From Agrococcus beijingensis (GTDB lineage Bacteria > Actinomycetota > Actinomycetes > Actinomycetales > Microbacteriaceae), in contig NZ_CP132360.1 in assembly GCF_030758955.1 (NCBI RefSeq), positions 812,905-876,904 on the forward strand: 64,000 bases of DNA, read 5' to 3'. Within the stretch, counting starts at the first letter, position 1. Every line of letters begins with the position of its first letter. A program made the position numbers and the translations under genes. Below the pieces are notes generated by a model, which worked only from the letters and a program-made list of their open reading frames with translations, ran no database searches and had not been told where the DNA came from. Below, piece by piece: positions 23,862 through 37,907 of the stretch.

Positions 23862-24623
23862 ATGGTCAGGATCCACCCCAGCATCCTGTCGGCAGACTTC
23901 GTGAACCTCGAGCGAGACCTCGAGCGCATCGCAGGCGCCGACGGCGTGCACGTCGATGTGATGGACGCGCACTTCGTGCCCAACCTGACCTTCGGGCTGC
24001 CGATGGTCGAGCGGATCGTCGAGGTCACCGAGCTGCCGGTCGACGTGCACCTCATGATCGACGACCCCGACACCTGGGCCCCGCAGTACGCGATCGACGG
24101 CGTCGACTCCGTCACCTTCCACGCCGAGGCGACCCGTGACGCGGTGTCGCTCGCCCGCGAGCTGCGCGCTCGCGGCACGCGCGCGGCCATCGCGCTGAAG
24201 CCCGGCACGCTCGTCGACGAGGTGCTCGAGCACCTGCCCGAGTTCGACATGGTGCTCGTGATGACGGTCGAGCCCGGCTTCGGCGGGCAGGCCTTCATGG
24301 AGGCCATGATGCCGAAGCTCGAGCTGCTCCGCGGCCGGGCCGAGGAGCTCGGCCTCGAGCTCGCCCTGCAGGTCGACGGCGGCATCACCGCCGACACGCT
24401 GCCGATCGCGGCGGCGTCGGGCGCCGACGTGTTCGTCGCCGGCAGCGCCGTCTACGGGCACGCCTCGCCGGCCGACCGCATCCGGGCGCTGCGCGACGCG
24501 GGCAGCGGCGCCTTCGACACCGGCCGCATCGACCTGCGCGCGATCCACCGCGGCAGCGCCGGCTCCGGCGCATCCGGCTCCGGCGCATCGGGGGCCGGCG
24601 CGGCCGGTAGCCTGGAACCGTGA
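23862..24623 (+). CDS. rpe: ribulose-phosphate 3-epimerase
   Basis: A 253-residue TIM-barrel enzyme interconverting ribulose 5-phosphate and xylulose 5-phosphate. Signature parts: [59 protein letters not shown] and [20 protein letters not shown]. The protein is longer than usual because of a Gly/Ser/Ala tail (about residues 228-253) encoded by a CATCCGGCTCCGGCG-like direct repeat. That tail overlaps the -10 box of hisE, and the last codon overlaps the hisE GTG by four bases. Confidence 0.95.
   Translation: MVRIHPSILSADFVNLERDLERIAGADGVHVDVMDAHFVPNLTFGLPMVERIVEVTELPVDVHLMIDDPDTWAPQYAIDGVDSVTFHAEATRDAVSLARELRARGTRAAIALKPGTLVDEVLEHLPEFDMVLVMTVEPGFGGQAFMEAMMPKLELLRGRAEELGLELALQVDGGITADTLPIAAASGADVFVAGSAVYGHASPADRIRALRDAGSGAFDTGRIDLRAIHRGSAGSGASGSGASGAGAAGSLEP
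24608..24613 (+). promoter_or_regulatory. -10-like TAGCCT inside rpe, leaderless start of hisE
   Basis: TAGCCT is six bases (GGAACC) before GTG 24620. Allows hisE to be expressed apart from rpe. Confidence 0.45.
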
Positions 24624-24883
24624 AGACCTTCGACGAGCTGTACGCCGAGCTCGAGCGCACCGTCGCCGAGCGCCGCGAGGGCTCCGGCACCGTCGCCGCC
24701 GTCGACGCGGGCGTCCACACGATCGGCAAGAAGATCGTGGAGGAGGCCGCCGAGGTCTGGATGGCCGCCGAGCACGAGTCCGACGACGACGCCGCGATGG
24801 AGATCTCGCAGCTGCTGTACCACCTGCAGGTGCTCATGCTGGCGAAGGGCATCACGCTGCAGGACGTCTACCGACATCTCTGA
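24620..24883 (+). CDS. hisE: phosphoribosyl-ATP diphosphatase
   Basis: An 87-residue HisE of the MazG-like alpha-helical family, second step of histidine synthesis (PR-ATP to PR-AMP). Motifs: [40 protein letters not shown] with the Glu residues that bind Mg2+, and [20 protein letters not shown]. Start GTG 24620 overlaps the rpe stop. It is separate from hisI, as usual in actinobacteria, and precedes hisG by 37 bases. Confidence 0.95.
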   Translation: MKTFDELYAELERTVAERREGSGTVAAVDAGVHTIGKKIVEEAAEVWMAAEHESDDDAAMEISQLLYHLQVLMLAKGITLQDVYRHL

Positions 24884-24920
24884 CGCGCAGCCCACCACTG
24901 TCAGACGATGCAAGGAACCC

Positions 24921-25760
24921 ATGCTGAAGATCGCCGTGCCCAACAAGGGCTCGCTGGCCGAGACGGCCGCCTGGATGCTCGACGAGGCCGGCTACCGCGG
25001 GCGACGCGATAGCAAGGAGCTGATCGTCGTCGACGCGCGCAACGAGGTGGAGTTCTTCTACCTCCGCCCGCGCGACATCGCGACCTACGTCGGCTCCGGC
25101 GCCCTCGACGTGGGCATCACCGGCCGCGACCTGCTGCTCGACTCCGGCTCCGACGCCTTCGAGGTGCAGGGCCTCGGCTTCGCCCGCTCGACCTTCCGCT
25201 TCGCCGGCACCGCTGGCCGCTTCTCGTCGGCCGCCGACCTCGAGGGCGTGCGCGTCGCCTCCTCGTACACGGGCCTCGTCGAGCAGCACCTCGCGACGCT
25301 GGGCGTCACGGCCGAGCTCGTGCGCCTCGACGGCGCCGTCGAGTCGGCCGTGCGGCTCGGGGTGGCGGATGCGGTGGCCGACGTCGTCGAGACCGGTGGC
25401 ACCCTGCGCGCCCAGGGACTCGAGGTCTTCGGCGACCCGATCCTGACGAGCGAGGCCGTGCTGATCGGCAACGGCAGCGGCAAGCCCGGCCTGTCGACGC
25501 TCAAGCGCCGGCTCGATGGCGTGATCGTCGCCCGCGACTACGTGCTGGTCGACTACGACATCGAGCGCTCCCGCCTCGACGCGGCGATCGCCGTCGCGGC
25601 CGGCTTCGAGAGCGCCACGGTCAGCCCGCTGCGCGACCCCGACTGGGCGGCCGTCCGCGTCATGGTGCGCCGCGACGAGACCAACCACGTCATGGATGCG
25701 CTCGCCGACGTCGGCGCGCGGGCGATCATCGTCACGCGCATCCACGCCGCACGCATCTGA
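24921..25760 (+). CDS. hisG: ATP phosphoribosyltransferase (long form)
   Basis: A 279-residue enzyme for the first committed step of histidine synthesis. The periplasmic-binding-like catalytic domains include [40 protein letters not shown] and the PRPP-binding [20 protein letters not shown]. The C-terminal domain (residues about 205-279, [20 protein letters not shown]) is the ACT-like histidine feedback module of the long form, so HisZ is not needed. GCAAGGAACCC precedes ATG 24921. It overlaps hisF by one base. Confidence 0.95.
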   Translation: MLKIAVPNKGSLAETAAWMLDEAGYRGRRDSKELIVVDARNEVEFFYLRPRDIATYVGSGALDVGITGRDLLLDSGSDAFEVQGLGFARSTFRFAGTAGRFSSAADLEGVRVASSYTGLVEQHLATLGVTAELVRLDGAVESAVRLGVADAVADVVETGGTLRAQGLEVFGDPILTSEAVLIGNGSGKPGLSTLKRRLDGVIVARDYVLVDYDIERSRLDAAIAVAAGFESATVSPLRDPDWAAVRVMVRRDETNHVMDALADVGARAIIVTRIHAARI

Positions 25761-26518
25761 TGCTCGCCACCCGCGTCATCCCCTGCCTCGACGTCGCGCA
25801 CGGCCGCGTCGTCAAGGGCGTGCAGTTCCAGGGCCTCACCGACCAGGGCGACCCGGTCGAGCTGGCCGCCCGCTATGCCGAGCAGGGCGCCGACGAGCTG
25901 ACCTTCCTCGACGTGAAGGCGACGGTCGAGGATGCCGGCACGATGCTCGAGGTCGTCGAGCGCTGCGCCGAGCAGATCTTCATCCCGCTGACCGTCGGCG
26001 GCGGCGTGCGCAGCCGCGACGACGTCGCGCGCCTGCTCGCGCACGGCGCCGACAAGGTGGGCGTCAACTCCGCCGCGATCCGCGACCCTGCGCTGATCGA
26101 CCGGATCGTCGCCGACTTCGGCTCGCAGGTTCTGGTGCTCTCGCTCGACGTGCGCCGCTCGACCGAGATGCCCTCCGGCTTCGAGGTGACCACGCACGGC
26201 GGCTCCCGCGGTGCGGGGCTCGACGCCATCGAGTGGGCGCGCGAGGGCGTGCGCCGCGGCGCGGGCGAGCTGCTGGTCAACTCGATCGACGCCGACGGCA
26301 CGAAGGACGGCTTCGACCTCGAGCTGACGCGCGCGGTCCGGGCAGTCGCCACGACGCCGGTGATCGCCTCCGGCGGTGCCGGCGGCCCGGAGCACTTCGC
26401 GCCGGCCGTCGCCGCGGGCGCCGACGCCGTGCTGGCGGCGAGCATCTTCCACAGCGGGCAGTGCACGATCGGTCAGGTCAAGAGCGCGATGCGCGAGGCC
26501 GGGGTGACCGTACGATGA
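25760..26518 (+). CDS. hisF: imidazole glycerol phosphate synthase, cyclase subunit
   Basis: A 252-residue TIM barrel acting with HisH (not in this window) to form imidazole glycerol phosphate and AICAR. Catalytic Asp residues appear in [20 protein letters not shown] and [14 protein letters not shown]; phosphate-binding loops are [20 protein letters not shown] and [23 protein letters not shown] 25760 shares one base with the hisG stop (TGATG) and its own stop overlaps hisI by four bases. hisH, hisA, hisB, hisC and hisD must lie elsewhere. Confidence 0.95.
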   Translation: MLATRVIPCLDVAHGRVVKGVQFQGLTDQGDPVELAARYAEQGADELTFLDVKATVEDAGTMLEVVERCAEQIFIPLTVGGGVRSRDDVARLLAHGADKVGVNSAAIRDPALIDRIVADFGSQVLVLSLDVRRSTEMPSGFEVTTHGGSRGAGLDAIEWAREGVRRGAGELLVNSIDADGTKDGFDLELTRAVRAVATTPVIASGGAGGPEHFAPAVAAGADAVLAASIFHSGQCTIGQVKSAMREAGVTVR

Positions 26519-26874
26519 AGGCAGGTGACGGTGCGATGACGCTGCCAGAGCTGAAGAAGGATGCCGACGGGCTGGTCGCCGCGGTGATCCAGGACGACGC
26601 GACCGGCGACGTGCTGATGGTCGGGTACATGGACGACGAGGCGCTGCGCCGCACCTCGACCGAGGGCCGCGTCACGTTCTGGTCGCGCTCCCGGCAGGAG
26701 TACTGGCGCAAGGGCGACACGTCCGGCAACATCCAGGTGCCCCGCTCGATCGCGATCGACTGCGACGGCGACGCGCTGCTGATCCGCGTCGACCAGACCG
26801 GGCCCGCCTGCCACACCGGCGCGCGCTCGTGCTTCTTCACGCCGATCGCGACGACGCATCCGGAGCCCGCGTGA
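26515..26874 (+). CDS. hisI: phosphoribosyl-AMP cyclohydrolase
   Basis: A 119-residue single-domain HisI, third step of histidine synthesis. Metal ligands are in [20 protein letters not shown] and [10 protein letters not shown]; the front part has [20 protein letters not shown] and [19 protein letters not shown]. The start at 26515 overlaps hisF (ATGA); an in-frame ATG at 26536 gives a slightly shorter protein more like typical HisI. The stop overlaps trpE GTG by four bases, linking histidine to tryptophan synthesis in one transcript. Confidence 0.93.
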   Translation: MKAGDGAMTLPELKKDADGLVAAVIQDDATGDVLMVGYMDDEALRRTSTEGRVTFWSRSRQEYWRKGDTSGNIQVPRSIAIDCDGDALLIRVDQTGPACHTGARSCFFTPIATTHPEPA

Positions 26875-28385
26875 GCATCACCACCACCCGTGCCGCGTTC
26901 GACGCGCTGCTGCCCGACCACCGCGTCGTGCCGGTGGTGCGCGAGGTGTTCCTCGACGCCGAGACCCCGGTGGGCGTCTATCGCCGCGTCGCCGCCGGGC
27001 GACCGGGCACGTTCCTGCTCGAGTCGGCCGAGCAGGGCGTCTGGAACCGCTACTCGTTCGTCGGCGTCGAGACGTTCGGCCTGCTCACCGCCGACCGCGG
27101 CCGCATCGCCTGGCGCTCCGACCGCGTGACGGCCGAGCGGCTGCTCGGCGACGACGCCCCGCGCACCGGCCTCGGCACCGTCGAGCACGTGCTGCGCCGC
27201 TGGGCGACGCCGCGCATCGAGGGCCTGCCGCGCATGACGAGCGGCATGATCGGCCACATCGGCTGGGAGGTCGTGCGCGAGCTCGAGCGGCTGCCCGAGG
27301 CCCCGGAGCGCGACGTCGACGTCCCCGCGGTCGCCATGTCGCTCACCGCCACGCTCGTGGTGCTCGACCACCGCACGGGCGCCGCCCACCTGGTGGCGAA
27401 CGTGCTCAACGACGGCACCGACGACGCGGATGCGCTGTGGCACGACGCGCAGGCCCGTCTCGACGCGCTCGAGGAGGCCCTCGCCGCCGACGGCCCGGGA
27501 TCCGTCGCGGCGCTCGACCGCGACGCGGCGCCCGAGCCCTCCTCGCGCGTGAGCGCCGACGCGTTCCGCGCCATGGTCGAGTCGTCGAAGCGCCACATCG
27601 TCGACGGCGACGTCTTCCAGGTGGTGCTCTCGGCCCGCTTCGACCTGCCGACCGACGCCGACCCGCTCGACGTCTACCGCGTGCTGCGCATGCTGAACCC
27701 GTCGCCCTACCTCTACCTGCTGTCGCTCGAGGACGCCGACGGGGGAGCGTACGCGGTCGTCGGCTCCAGCCCCGAGGCCCTGGTGACCGTCCACGAGGGG
27801 CGCGCGACGATGCACCCGATCGCCGGCAGCCGCCCGCGCGGCAGCGACGCCGTGGCCGATCGCGAGCTCGCCGACGACCTGCTCGCCGACCCCAAGGAGC
27901 GCAGCGAGCACGTGATGCTCGTCGACCTCGCCCGCAACGACCTCGCCAAGGTCTGCGTGCCCGGCACGGTGGCCGTGACCGAGCTGATGGCGATCGAGCG
28001 CTTCAGCCACATCATGCACATCGTCTCGACCGTCGAGGGCGAGATGCGACCCGACGCATCCGCCATCGACGCCTTCCGGGCCACGTTCCCGGCCGGCACC
28101 CTCTCGGGCGCGCCGAAGCCGCGCGCGCTCGAGCTGATCGACGAGCTCGAGCCCGCGCAGCGCGGCGTCTACGGCGGCGTCGTGGGCTGGCTCGACCTGG
28201 CCGGCGACGCCGACCTCGCGATCGCGATCCGCACGGTGACGATGCGCGACGGCGTCGCCCACGTGCAGTCCGGTGCGGGCCTCGTCGCCGACAGCGATCC
28301 CGAGACCGAGCTGCAGGAGGTGCGGAACAAGGCGGCCGCACCGCTGCGCGCGGTCGCGGTCGCGAGCACGATGCGGCGCGCATGA
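26871..28385 (+). CDS. trpE: anthranilate synthase component I
   Basis: A 504-residue chorismate-utilising enzyme forming anthranilate with a glutamine amidotransferase subunit that is not encoded nearby. The tryptophan feedback motif [17 protein letters not shown] is at the N-terminus; catalytic-core motifs include [59 protein letters not shown] sequence ([15 protein letters not shown]) and [22 protein letters not shown] 26871 sits in the hisI stop (GTGA). It overlaps the next membrane gene by four bases. Confidence 0.95.
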   Translation: MSITTTRAAFDALLPDHRVVPVVREVFLDAETPVGVYRRVAAGRPGTFLLESAEQGVWNRYSFVGVETFGLLTADRGRIAWRSDRVTAERLLGDDAPRTGLGTVEHVLRRWATPRIEGLPRMTSGMIGHIGWEVVRELERLPEAPERDVDVPAVAMSLTATLVVLDHRTGAAHLVANVLNDGTDDADALWHDAQARLDALEEALAADGPGSVAALDRDAAPEPSSRVSADAFRAMVESSKRHIVDGDVFQVVLSARFDLPTDADPLDVYRVLRMLNPSPYLYLLSLEDADGGAYAVVGSSPEALVTVHEGRATMHPIAGSRPRGSDAVADRELADDLLADPKERSEHVMLVDLARNDLAKVCVPGTVAVTELMAIERFSHIMHIVSTVEGEMRPDASAIDAFRATFPAGTLSGAPKPRALELIDELEPAQRGVYGGVVGWLDLAGDADLAIAIRTVTMRDGVAHVQSGAGLVADSDPETELQEVRNKAAAPLRAVAVASTMRRA

Positions 28386-28927
28386 GCGGTCGCGTCGTCG
28401 CCGTGCTCTGCCTGCTCGCCGCCGGCGCGCTGGGACTCGTCGCCGCGACGCAGCCGTGGGCGCAGGTCGAGCTCGCCGACGGCCGCGGGCTCGCGGTGGC
28501 GGGGCAGGACCTCGCGGGCGGGCTGGCGATCCTCTCGCTCGCCTGCGTCGCGCTCGCGCTGGTGCTGCCCATCGCCGGCGTCGTGTGGCGCTTCGTGCTG
28601 GCCGGCCTCGCGATCGTGCTGGGCGCGCTGATGGCCGTGCACGCGTCCTCGGCCGTCGGCGGCATCGACGCCGCCGTCGAGGCGGTGGTGGCCGAGGCCA
28701 CCGGCATCGCCGGCGCCGCCCAGGCCGCGGAGATCACGACCCGCACCGCTGCGCCCTGGCCATGGCTGGCGGTGGCCGCGGGCGTGCTGGCCGCACTCGT
28801 CGGCGTCTGGGTGATGATCACCGCGCGCCGCTGGCCCGCGAAGGCGCAGCGCGCTGCCCGCTACGAGCGCACCGGATCCGGGCTCGCGTGGGATGTCATG
28901 GACGACGGCGAAGACCCGACTCGATAG
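28382..28927 (+). CDS. Trp-biosynthesis-associated membrane protein
   Basis: A 181-residue protein with four membrane helices (VVAVLCLLAAGALGLVAAT; LAILSLACVALALVLPIAGV; FVLAGLAIVLGALMAVHASS; PWLAVAAGVLAALVGVWVMI) and an extracytoplasmic loop containing WAQVELADG. This matches the actinobacterial Trp_oprn_chp family, always found beside trp genes and of unknown function; a role in tryptophan or precursor transport or in sensing is only a guess. ATG 28382 lies in the trpE stop. The gene stop codon TAG forms part of the next gene's -10 box. Confidence 0.85.
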   Translation: MSGRVVAVLCLLAAGALGLVAATQPWAQVELADGRGLAVAGQDLAGGLAILSLACVALALVLPIAGVVWRFVLAGLAIVLGALMAVHASSAVGGIDAAVEAVVAEATGIAGAAQAAEITTRTAAPWPWLAVAAGVLAALVGVWVMITARRWPAKAQRAARYERTGSGLAWDVMDDGEDPTR

Positions 28928-28930
28928 ACT
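28925..28930 (+). promoter_or_regulatory. -10-like TAGACT before HGxxPAAW-type gene
   Basis: TAGACT overlaps the stop codon of the upstream gene and lies about 48 bases before GTG 28979, giving a leader of about 40 bases with GAGGAG as ribosome binding site. Confidence 0.45.
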
Positions 28931-28978
28931 GCTCCAGGCGCGTCGAGCGCGCCCCACCGACTTGACCCGAGGAGCACC

Positions 28979-29245
28979 GTGAGCGCAGGCAACGGCATCA
29001 CCGACCACCACGCGACCGAGCACCACGTCGCCCAGTACGACTCGGCGTTCGTCGACCCGGGGCACGGCCACTCGCGCGCCGGCTGGGTCAGCGTGCTCGT
29101 CATGCTCGTCGCGATCTCGTTCGGCACCCTCTTCTTCGTGCTCGACCAGCCGATGCTGGTGTGGGCGAGCGCCGGACTGCTGCTCGTCGGCATCATCCTG
29201 TGGCCGATCCTCAAGAAGGCCGGCTTCGGGCCGAAGGACCACTGA
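28979..29245 (+). CDS. HGxxPAAW-type small membrane protein
   Basis: An 88-residue protein: a His-rich N-terminus ([19 protein letters not shown]), the motif [14 protein letters not shown], and two membrane helices (about 35-55 and 58-78), ending [10 protein letters not shown]. Small proteins with an HGxxPAAW motif directly before trpC are conserved in actinobacteria; here the motif is the variant HGHSRAGW. Function unknown; the location between trpE and trpC is the strongest clue. GAGGAG precedes GTG 28979. Confidence 0.8.
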   Translation: MSAGNGITDHHATEHHVAQYDSAFVDPGHGHSRAGWVSVLVMLVAISFGTLFFVLDQPMLVWASAGLLLVGIILWPILKKAGFGPKDH

Positions 29246-29247
29246 GC

Positions 29248-30036
29248 GTGCTCGACGCGCTCACCGCGGGCGCGCTCGAGGATGCCGCTCGGCGGCGCGA
29301 GTCGCTGCCGACCGACCGGCTGGAGGCGATGGCGCTCCAGTCGCGCACGCCGCTCGACGCCGTCACCATCCTCGCGACGCCCAAGCCCGACTCGGCAGGC
29401 CCCCACATCATCGCCGAGGTGAAGCGGGCGAGCCCCTCGAAGGGCGCGCTCGCCGACATCCCCGAGCCCGCCGTGCTCGCCGCCGCCTACCAGGCGGGCG
29501 GCGCCAGCGCCATCAGCGTGCTCACCGAGGAGCGCCGGTTCCTCGGGTCGCTCGACGACCTGCGCGCCGTGCGCGCCGAGGTGACGATCCCGGTGCTGCG
29601 CAAGGACTTCATCGCCGACGAGTACCAGCTGCTCGAGGCGCGCGCGTTCGGCGCCGACATCGTGCTGCTGATCGTCGCCTCGCTGGCGCCCGCGCGGCTC
29701 GTCGAGCTGCACCGGTTCGCCACGAGCCTCGGCCTGTCGGTGCTGGTCGAGGTGCACGACGAGCGCGAGATCGACGCGGCGCTCGACGCCGAGGCGCGCA
29801 TCCTGGGCGTCAACACCCGCGACCTGAAGACCTTCACGATGCACCCGGAGCGCTTCGCCGAGCTGCGCGCCCGCATCCCGGCCGGCACGGTCGCGGTCGC
29901 CGAGTCCGGTGTGCGCTCGGTGGCCGACGTCGCACGGTACCGGCAGGACGGGGCGGATGCGGTGCTCGTCGGGGAGGCGCTGGTCACCGACGGCGACCCA
30001 CGGTCGCGCGTCGCGGAGTTCGGGAGGGCATCATGA
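29248..30036 (+). CDS. trpC: indole-3-glycerol phosphate synthase
   Basis: A 262-residue TIM barrel converting CdRP to indole-3-glycerol phosphate. Motifs: [20 protein letters not shown] with catalytic Glu and Lys, [38 protein letters not shown] with catalytic Lys, [30 protein letters not shown] and [23 protein letters not shown] 29248 is two bases after the upstream stop; no trpF domain is attached, so the isomerase step would come from the bifunctional HisA/PriA enzyme elsewhere. It overlaps trpB by four bases. Confidence 0.95.
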   Translation: MLDALTAGALEDAARRRESLPTDRLEAMALQSRTPLDAVTILATPKPDSAGPHIIAEVKRASPSKGALADIPEPAVLAAAYQAGGASAISVLTEERRFLGSLDDLRAVRAEVTIPVLRKDFIADEYQLLEARAFGADIVLLIVASLAPARLVELHRFATSLGLSVLVEVHDEREIDAALDAEARILGVNTRDLKTFTMHPERFAELRARIPAGTVAVAESGVRSVADVARYRQDGADAVLVGEALVTDGDPRSRVAEFGRAS

Positions 30037-31262
30037 CCGAGGCACAGGCACAGGCACAGCCGCTGCGCGAGCAGCACGGCCCCTGGTTCGGCGAGTTCGG
30101 CGGGGTGTTCATGCCCGAGCCGCTGATGGCCGCGATCGACGAGCTGACCGCCTGCTACGAGGCGTGCAAGGTCGATCCGGAGTTCCAGGCCGAGTTCCAG
30201 CGACTGTCGCGCGAGTACACGGGGCGGCCCTCGCTGCTCACCGACGCCACGCGACTGAGCGCGCAGGCGGGCGCGCGCATCCTGCTCAAGCGCGAGGACC
30301 TGAACCACACCGGCAGCCACAAGATCAACAACGTGCTCGGTCAGGCGCTCGTCGCGCAGCGGCTGGGCAAGACGCGCCTGATCGCCGAGACCGGCGCCGG
30401 CCAGCACGGCGTCGCGACCGCCACCGCTGCGGCGCTGTTCGGCATGGAGTGCGTGGTCTACATGGGCGAGGTCGACACCGAGCGCCAGGCGCTCAACGTC
30501 GCCCGCATGCGCCTGCTCGGCGCGACCGTCGTGCCGGTGAAGACCGGCTCCCGCACCCTCAAGGACGCCATCAACGAGGGCCTGCGCGACTGGGTCGCGA
30601 ACGTCGACTCCACGCACTACCTGATGGGCACCGTCGCCGGCCCGCACCCGTTCCCCGAGATGGTGCGCGACTTCCACCGCGCCATCGGCGAGGAGGCGCG
30701 CGAGCAGACGATCGCGCTCACCGGCGGCCTCCCCGACGCGGTGCTCGCGTGCGTGGGCGGCGGCTCCAACGCGATGGGCATCTTCCACGCATTCCTCGAC
30801 GACGCCGACGTGCGCCTGATCGGCCTCGAGGCCGCCGGCGACGGCGCCGACACCGAGCGCCACGCGCTGTCGATCGAGCGCGGTGCGCCGGGCCTCCTGC
30901 ACGGCATGCGCACCTACCTGCTGCAGGACGTCGACGGCCAGACGCTCGAGTCGCACTCGATCTCCGCCGGCCTCGACTACCCCGGCGTCGGGCCCGAGCA
31001 CGCCTGGCTGCACGACATCGGCCGCGCCGAGTACCAGCCGGTGAGCGACGCGGAGGCGATGGATGCGTTCCTGGCGCTGACCCGCACGGAGGGCATCATC
31101 CCCGCCATCGAGTCGGCGCACGCGATCGCGGGCGCGCTGCGCCTGGCGAAGGAGCGGCCCGGATCCACCATCCTCGTCTCGCTCTCCGGGCGCGGCGACA
31201 AGGACGTGGCGACCGCGGGCCGCTGGTTCGACCTGCTCGACGAGGGAGCGCAGCAGCTGTGA
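30033..31262 (+). CDS. trpB: tryptophan synthase beta chain
   Basis: A 409-residue PLP enzyme. The PLP Lys is in [20 protein letters not shown]; other landmarks are [77 protein letters not shown] and [15 protein letters not shown]. The N-terminus has a QAQAQ run encoded by CACAGG repeats. It partners TrpA encoded immediately downstream (GTGA overlap). Confidence 0.96.
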   Translation: MTEAQAQAQPLREQHGPWFGEFGGVFMPEPLMAAIDELTACYEACKVDPEFQAEFQRLSREYTGRPSLLTDATRLSAQAGARILLKREDLNHTGSHKINNVLGQALVAQRLGKTRLIAETGAGQHGVATATAAALFGMECVVYMGEVDTERQALNVARMRLLGATVVPVKTGSRTLKDAINEGLRDWVANVDSTHYLMGTVAGPHPFPEMVRDFHRAIGEEAREQTIALTGGLPDAVLACVGGGSNAMGIFHAFLDDADVRLIGLEAAGDGADTERHALSIERGAPGLLHGMRTYLLQDVDGQTLESHSISAGLDYPGVGPEHAWLHDIGRAEYQPVSDAEAMDAFLALTRTEGIIPAIESAHAIAGALRLAKERPGSTILVSLSGRGDKDVATAGRWFDLLDEGAQQL

Positions 31263-32107
31263 GCAGGATCACCACCGCCGAGGCCATCCGCGCCAGCGGC
31301 AACCGCGCCCTGATCGGCTACCTGCCGGTCGGCTTCCCCGACCTCGACACGAGCGTCGAGGCGGCGGTCGCGATCGCCGAGGCTGGCTGCACCGCGCTCG
31401 AGATCGGCGTGCCCTACTCCGACCCGGGCCTCGACGGCCCCGTCATCCAGGCGGCGACGCAGGGCGTGCTCGACCGCGGCTTCACGCTCGACCACCTCTT
31501 CGAGGCGGTCGCCCGCATCACCGCGCGCACCGAGGTGCCGGTGCTGGTGATGACCTACTGGAACCCGGTGCTGCGGCACGGCGTCGACCGCTTCGCCGAG
31601 CGCCTCGCCGCCGCGGGCGGCGCGGGCCTCATCACGCCCGACCTCACGCCCGAGAACGCCGCCGAGTGGCTCGAGGCCGCCGAGCGGCACGGGCTCGACC
31701 GCGTCTTCCTGGCCGCGCCGTCGTCCTCCGACGCCCGCCTCGATGCCGCCATCGACGCATCCCGCGGCTTCGTGTACACGGTCTCGACCATGGGCACCAC
31801 CGGCGCCCGCAGCGACGTCGACCAGGCCGCGCGCGGGCTGTCGGAGCGCATCGCCGCGCGCGCCGCCGCCACCGGCAGCGAGGCGCTGCGATGCGTCGGC
31901 CTCGGCATCTCGACTCCCGAGCAGGTGCGCGACGTCCTCACCTACGCCGACGGCGCCATCGTCGGCTCGGCGCTCGTCCGCGCGCTCGGCGCAGGCGGGG
32001 TCGACGCCGTGCGCGCGCTCGCCGCGTCGCTCGCCACAGGTACACTCGACGGCGGCCCGGCTTCTCCGGATGCCGCACCCCCCGCAGAGAAGGGCGCGCC
32101 CGCGTGA
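31259..32107 (+). CDS. trpA: tryptophan synthase alpha chain
   Basis: A 282-residue TIM barrel cleaving indole-3-glycerol phosphate. Catalytic Glu and Asp are in [20 protein letters not shown]; the loop [40 protein letters not shown] and [15 protein letters not shown] are also typical. The C-terminal 20 residues form a Pro/Ala-rich extension. GTG 31259 overlaps trpB and the stop overlaps lgt, so lgt belongs to the same transcript. A TACACT at 32041-32046 inside the gene may be an extra lgt promoter. Confidence 0.95.
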   Translation: MSRITTAEAIRASGNRALIGYLPVGFPDLDTSVEAAVAIAEAGCTALEIGVPYSDPGLDGPVIQAATQGVLDRGFTLDHLFEAVARITARTEVPVLVMTYWNPVLRHGVDRFAERLAAAGGAGLITPDLTPENAAEWLEAAERHGLDRVFLAAPSSSDARLDAAIDASRGFVYTVSTMGTTGARSDVDQAARGLSERIAARAAATGSEALRCVGLGISTPEQVRDVLTYADGAIVGSALVRALGAGGVDAVRALAASLATGTLDGGPASPDAAPPAEKGAPA

Positions 32108-33273
32108 CCGTGTTCCAGAGCATCCCGAGCCCCGCCCCCGAATGGCAGCAGGTGCCGCTCGGCCAGTGGCTCGACGCGCTCGGCATCCTGCCGTTCGTGC
32201 AGGGCTCGTTCCTCGGCGCCGTCGTCTTCGCACTGGTGCTGGGCATCGTGATCGCCGTCGTGGTGCTGCTGGTCACCGCCGTCTCCGGCCGGCTGAACCG
32301 CGGTGCGATCGGCTGGACGCTGATCGGCTCGGTCGGCTTCGCCCTGCTGCTCGCCTTCGTGCTCCGCTCGGTGACCCCCGCATGGGGCATCCAGACCTAC
32401 GCGCTGTGCATCCTGGCCGGCATCGTGGTCGCCTCGGTGCTCACCGGCTGGCGCCTGCGCCAGCGGGGCGTCGACGCCGGCTACGTGATCGACATCGCCG
32501 TCTGGGCCGTGCTGCTCGGCATCGTCGCCGCCCGCATCTTCCACGTGGTGACGCACCCCGACGACTACTTCGGCCCGGGCCGCGATCCGATGACGGCGCT
32601 CTACGTCTGGGAGGGCGGCATCGCCATCTTCGGCGCCCTCATCGGCGGCGCCGTCGGCGTCTGGATCGGCTGCCGGCAGACGGGGCTGCGCTTCAGCACC
32701 TTCGCCGACGCGCTCGCGCCCGGCCTGCTGCTCGCGCAGGCGTTCGGCCGCTTCGGCAACTGGTTCAACCACGAGCTGTTCGGCCAGCCGACCACGCTGC
32801 CCTGGGGCCTCGAGATCGAGGCGACGAACCCGGCGTTCCCGGTGGGCCTGCCCGAGGGCACGCTGTTCCACCCCACGTTCGCGTACGAGATCATCTGGAA
32901 CGTCCTCGGCGCCGCCGTGCTCCTCTGGATCGACCGCAAGCGCGACGTGCAGTGGGGCCGCCTGGTGGCGCTCTACCTGGTCTGGTACGGCCTGGGCCGC
33001 TCGGTCTTCGAGACGATCCGCCTCGACCCGTCCGAGCTGCTGCTCGGCATCCGCACGAACGTCTGGATGGCCTTCCTCGCGATCGCGCTCGGCGTGGTCG
33101 TCTGGGTGATCCAGACCCGCCGGCACCCCGGCCTCGAGCCGTCGCCCTGGCAGCCCGGGCGTCAGCCGGGTGCTGAGGAGGGCGTAGACTCTGAGGTCTA
33201 CACCGAGCTCCCCGAGTCCCGCACCAAGGACGAGGACGAGTCCGCCGCAGAACCCGCGGCCGCGACCAGATGA
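32104..33273 (+). CDS. lgt: prolipoprotein diacylglyceryl transferase
   Basis: A 389-residue membrane enzyme adding diacylglycerol to lipobox cysteines of prelipoproteins. About eight helices; the Lgt signature reads AQAFGRFGNWFNHELFGQPT, with other conserved parts in FHVVTHPDDYFGPGRDPMTA, VWEGGIAIFGALIGGAVGVW and FAYEIIWNVLGAAVLLWI. The N-terminus (about 75 residues) and acidic C-terminus (EVYTELPESRTKDEDESAAE) are longer than in E. coli, as often in actinobacteria. GTG 32104 overlaps trpA by four bases, the common trpA-lgt arrangement. Confidence 0.94.
   Translation: MTVFQSIPSPAPEWQQVPLGQWLDALGILPFVQGSFLGAVVFALVLGIVIAVVVLLVTAVSGRLNRGAIGWTLIGSVGFALLLAFVLRSVTPAWGIQTYALCILAGIVVASVLTGWRLRQRGVDAGYVIDIAVWAVLLGIVAARIFHVVTHPDDYFGPGRDPMTALYVWEGGIAIFGALIGGAVGVWIGCRQTGLRFSTFADALAPGLLLAQAFGRFGNWFNHELFGQPTTLPWGLEIEATNPAFPVGLPEGTLFHPTFAYEIIWNVLGAAVLLWIDRKRDVQWGRLVALYLVWYGLGRSVFETIRLDPSELLLGIRTNVWMAFLAIALGVVVWVIQTRRHPGLEPSPWQPGRQPGAEEGVDSEVYTELPESRTKDEDESAAEPAAATR
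33185..33190 (+). promoter_or_regulatory. -10-like TAGACT, possible gltB promoter
   Basis: TAGACT within the 3' end of lgt, about 155 bases before gltB. No clear -35; low confidence. Confidence 0.3.
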
Positions 33274-33278
33274 GGATT

Positions 33279-33296
33279 GCGCGCTCCTGAGCGCGC
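33279..33296 (+). terminator. small hairpin between lgt and gltB
   Basis: GCGCGCT / AGCGCGC with a CCTG loop directly after the lgt stop. Short; may only attenuate. Confidence 0.4.
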
Positions 33297-33347
33297 TGCG
33301 GGCCGATGGCGTCCCGCTCCGACCGCAGAACACAGCACAGGAGCATG

Positions 33348-37899
<4,552 letters not shown>

Positions 37900-37907
<8 letters not shown>

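Noticed and set aside
26829..26870. Upstream ATG for trpE at 26829
   Set aside because: It lies within hisI and adds a non-conserved leader; the GTGA overlap at 26871 matches the style of the operon.
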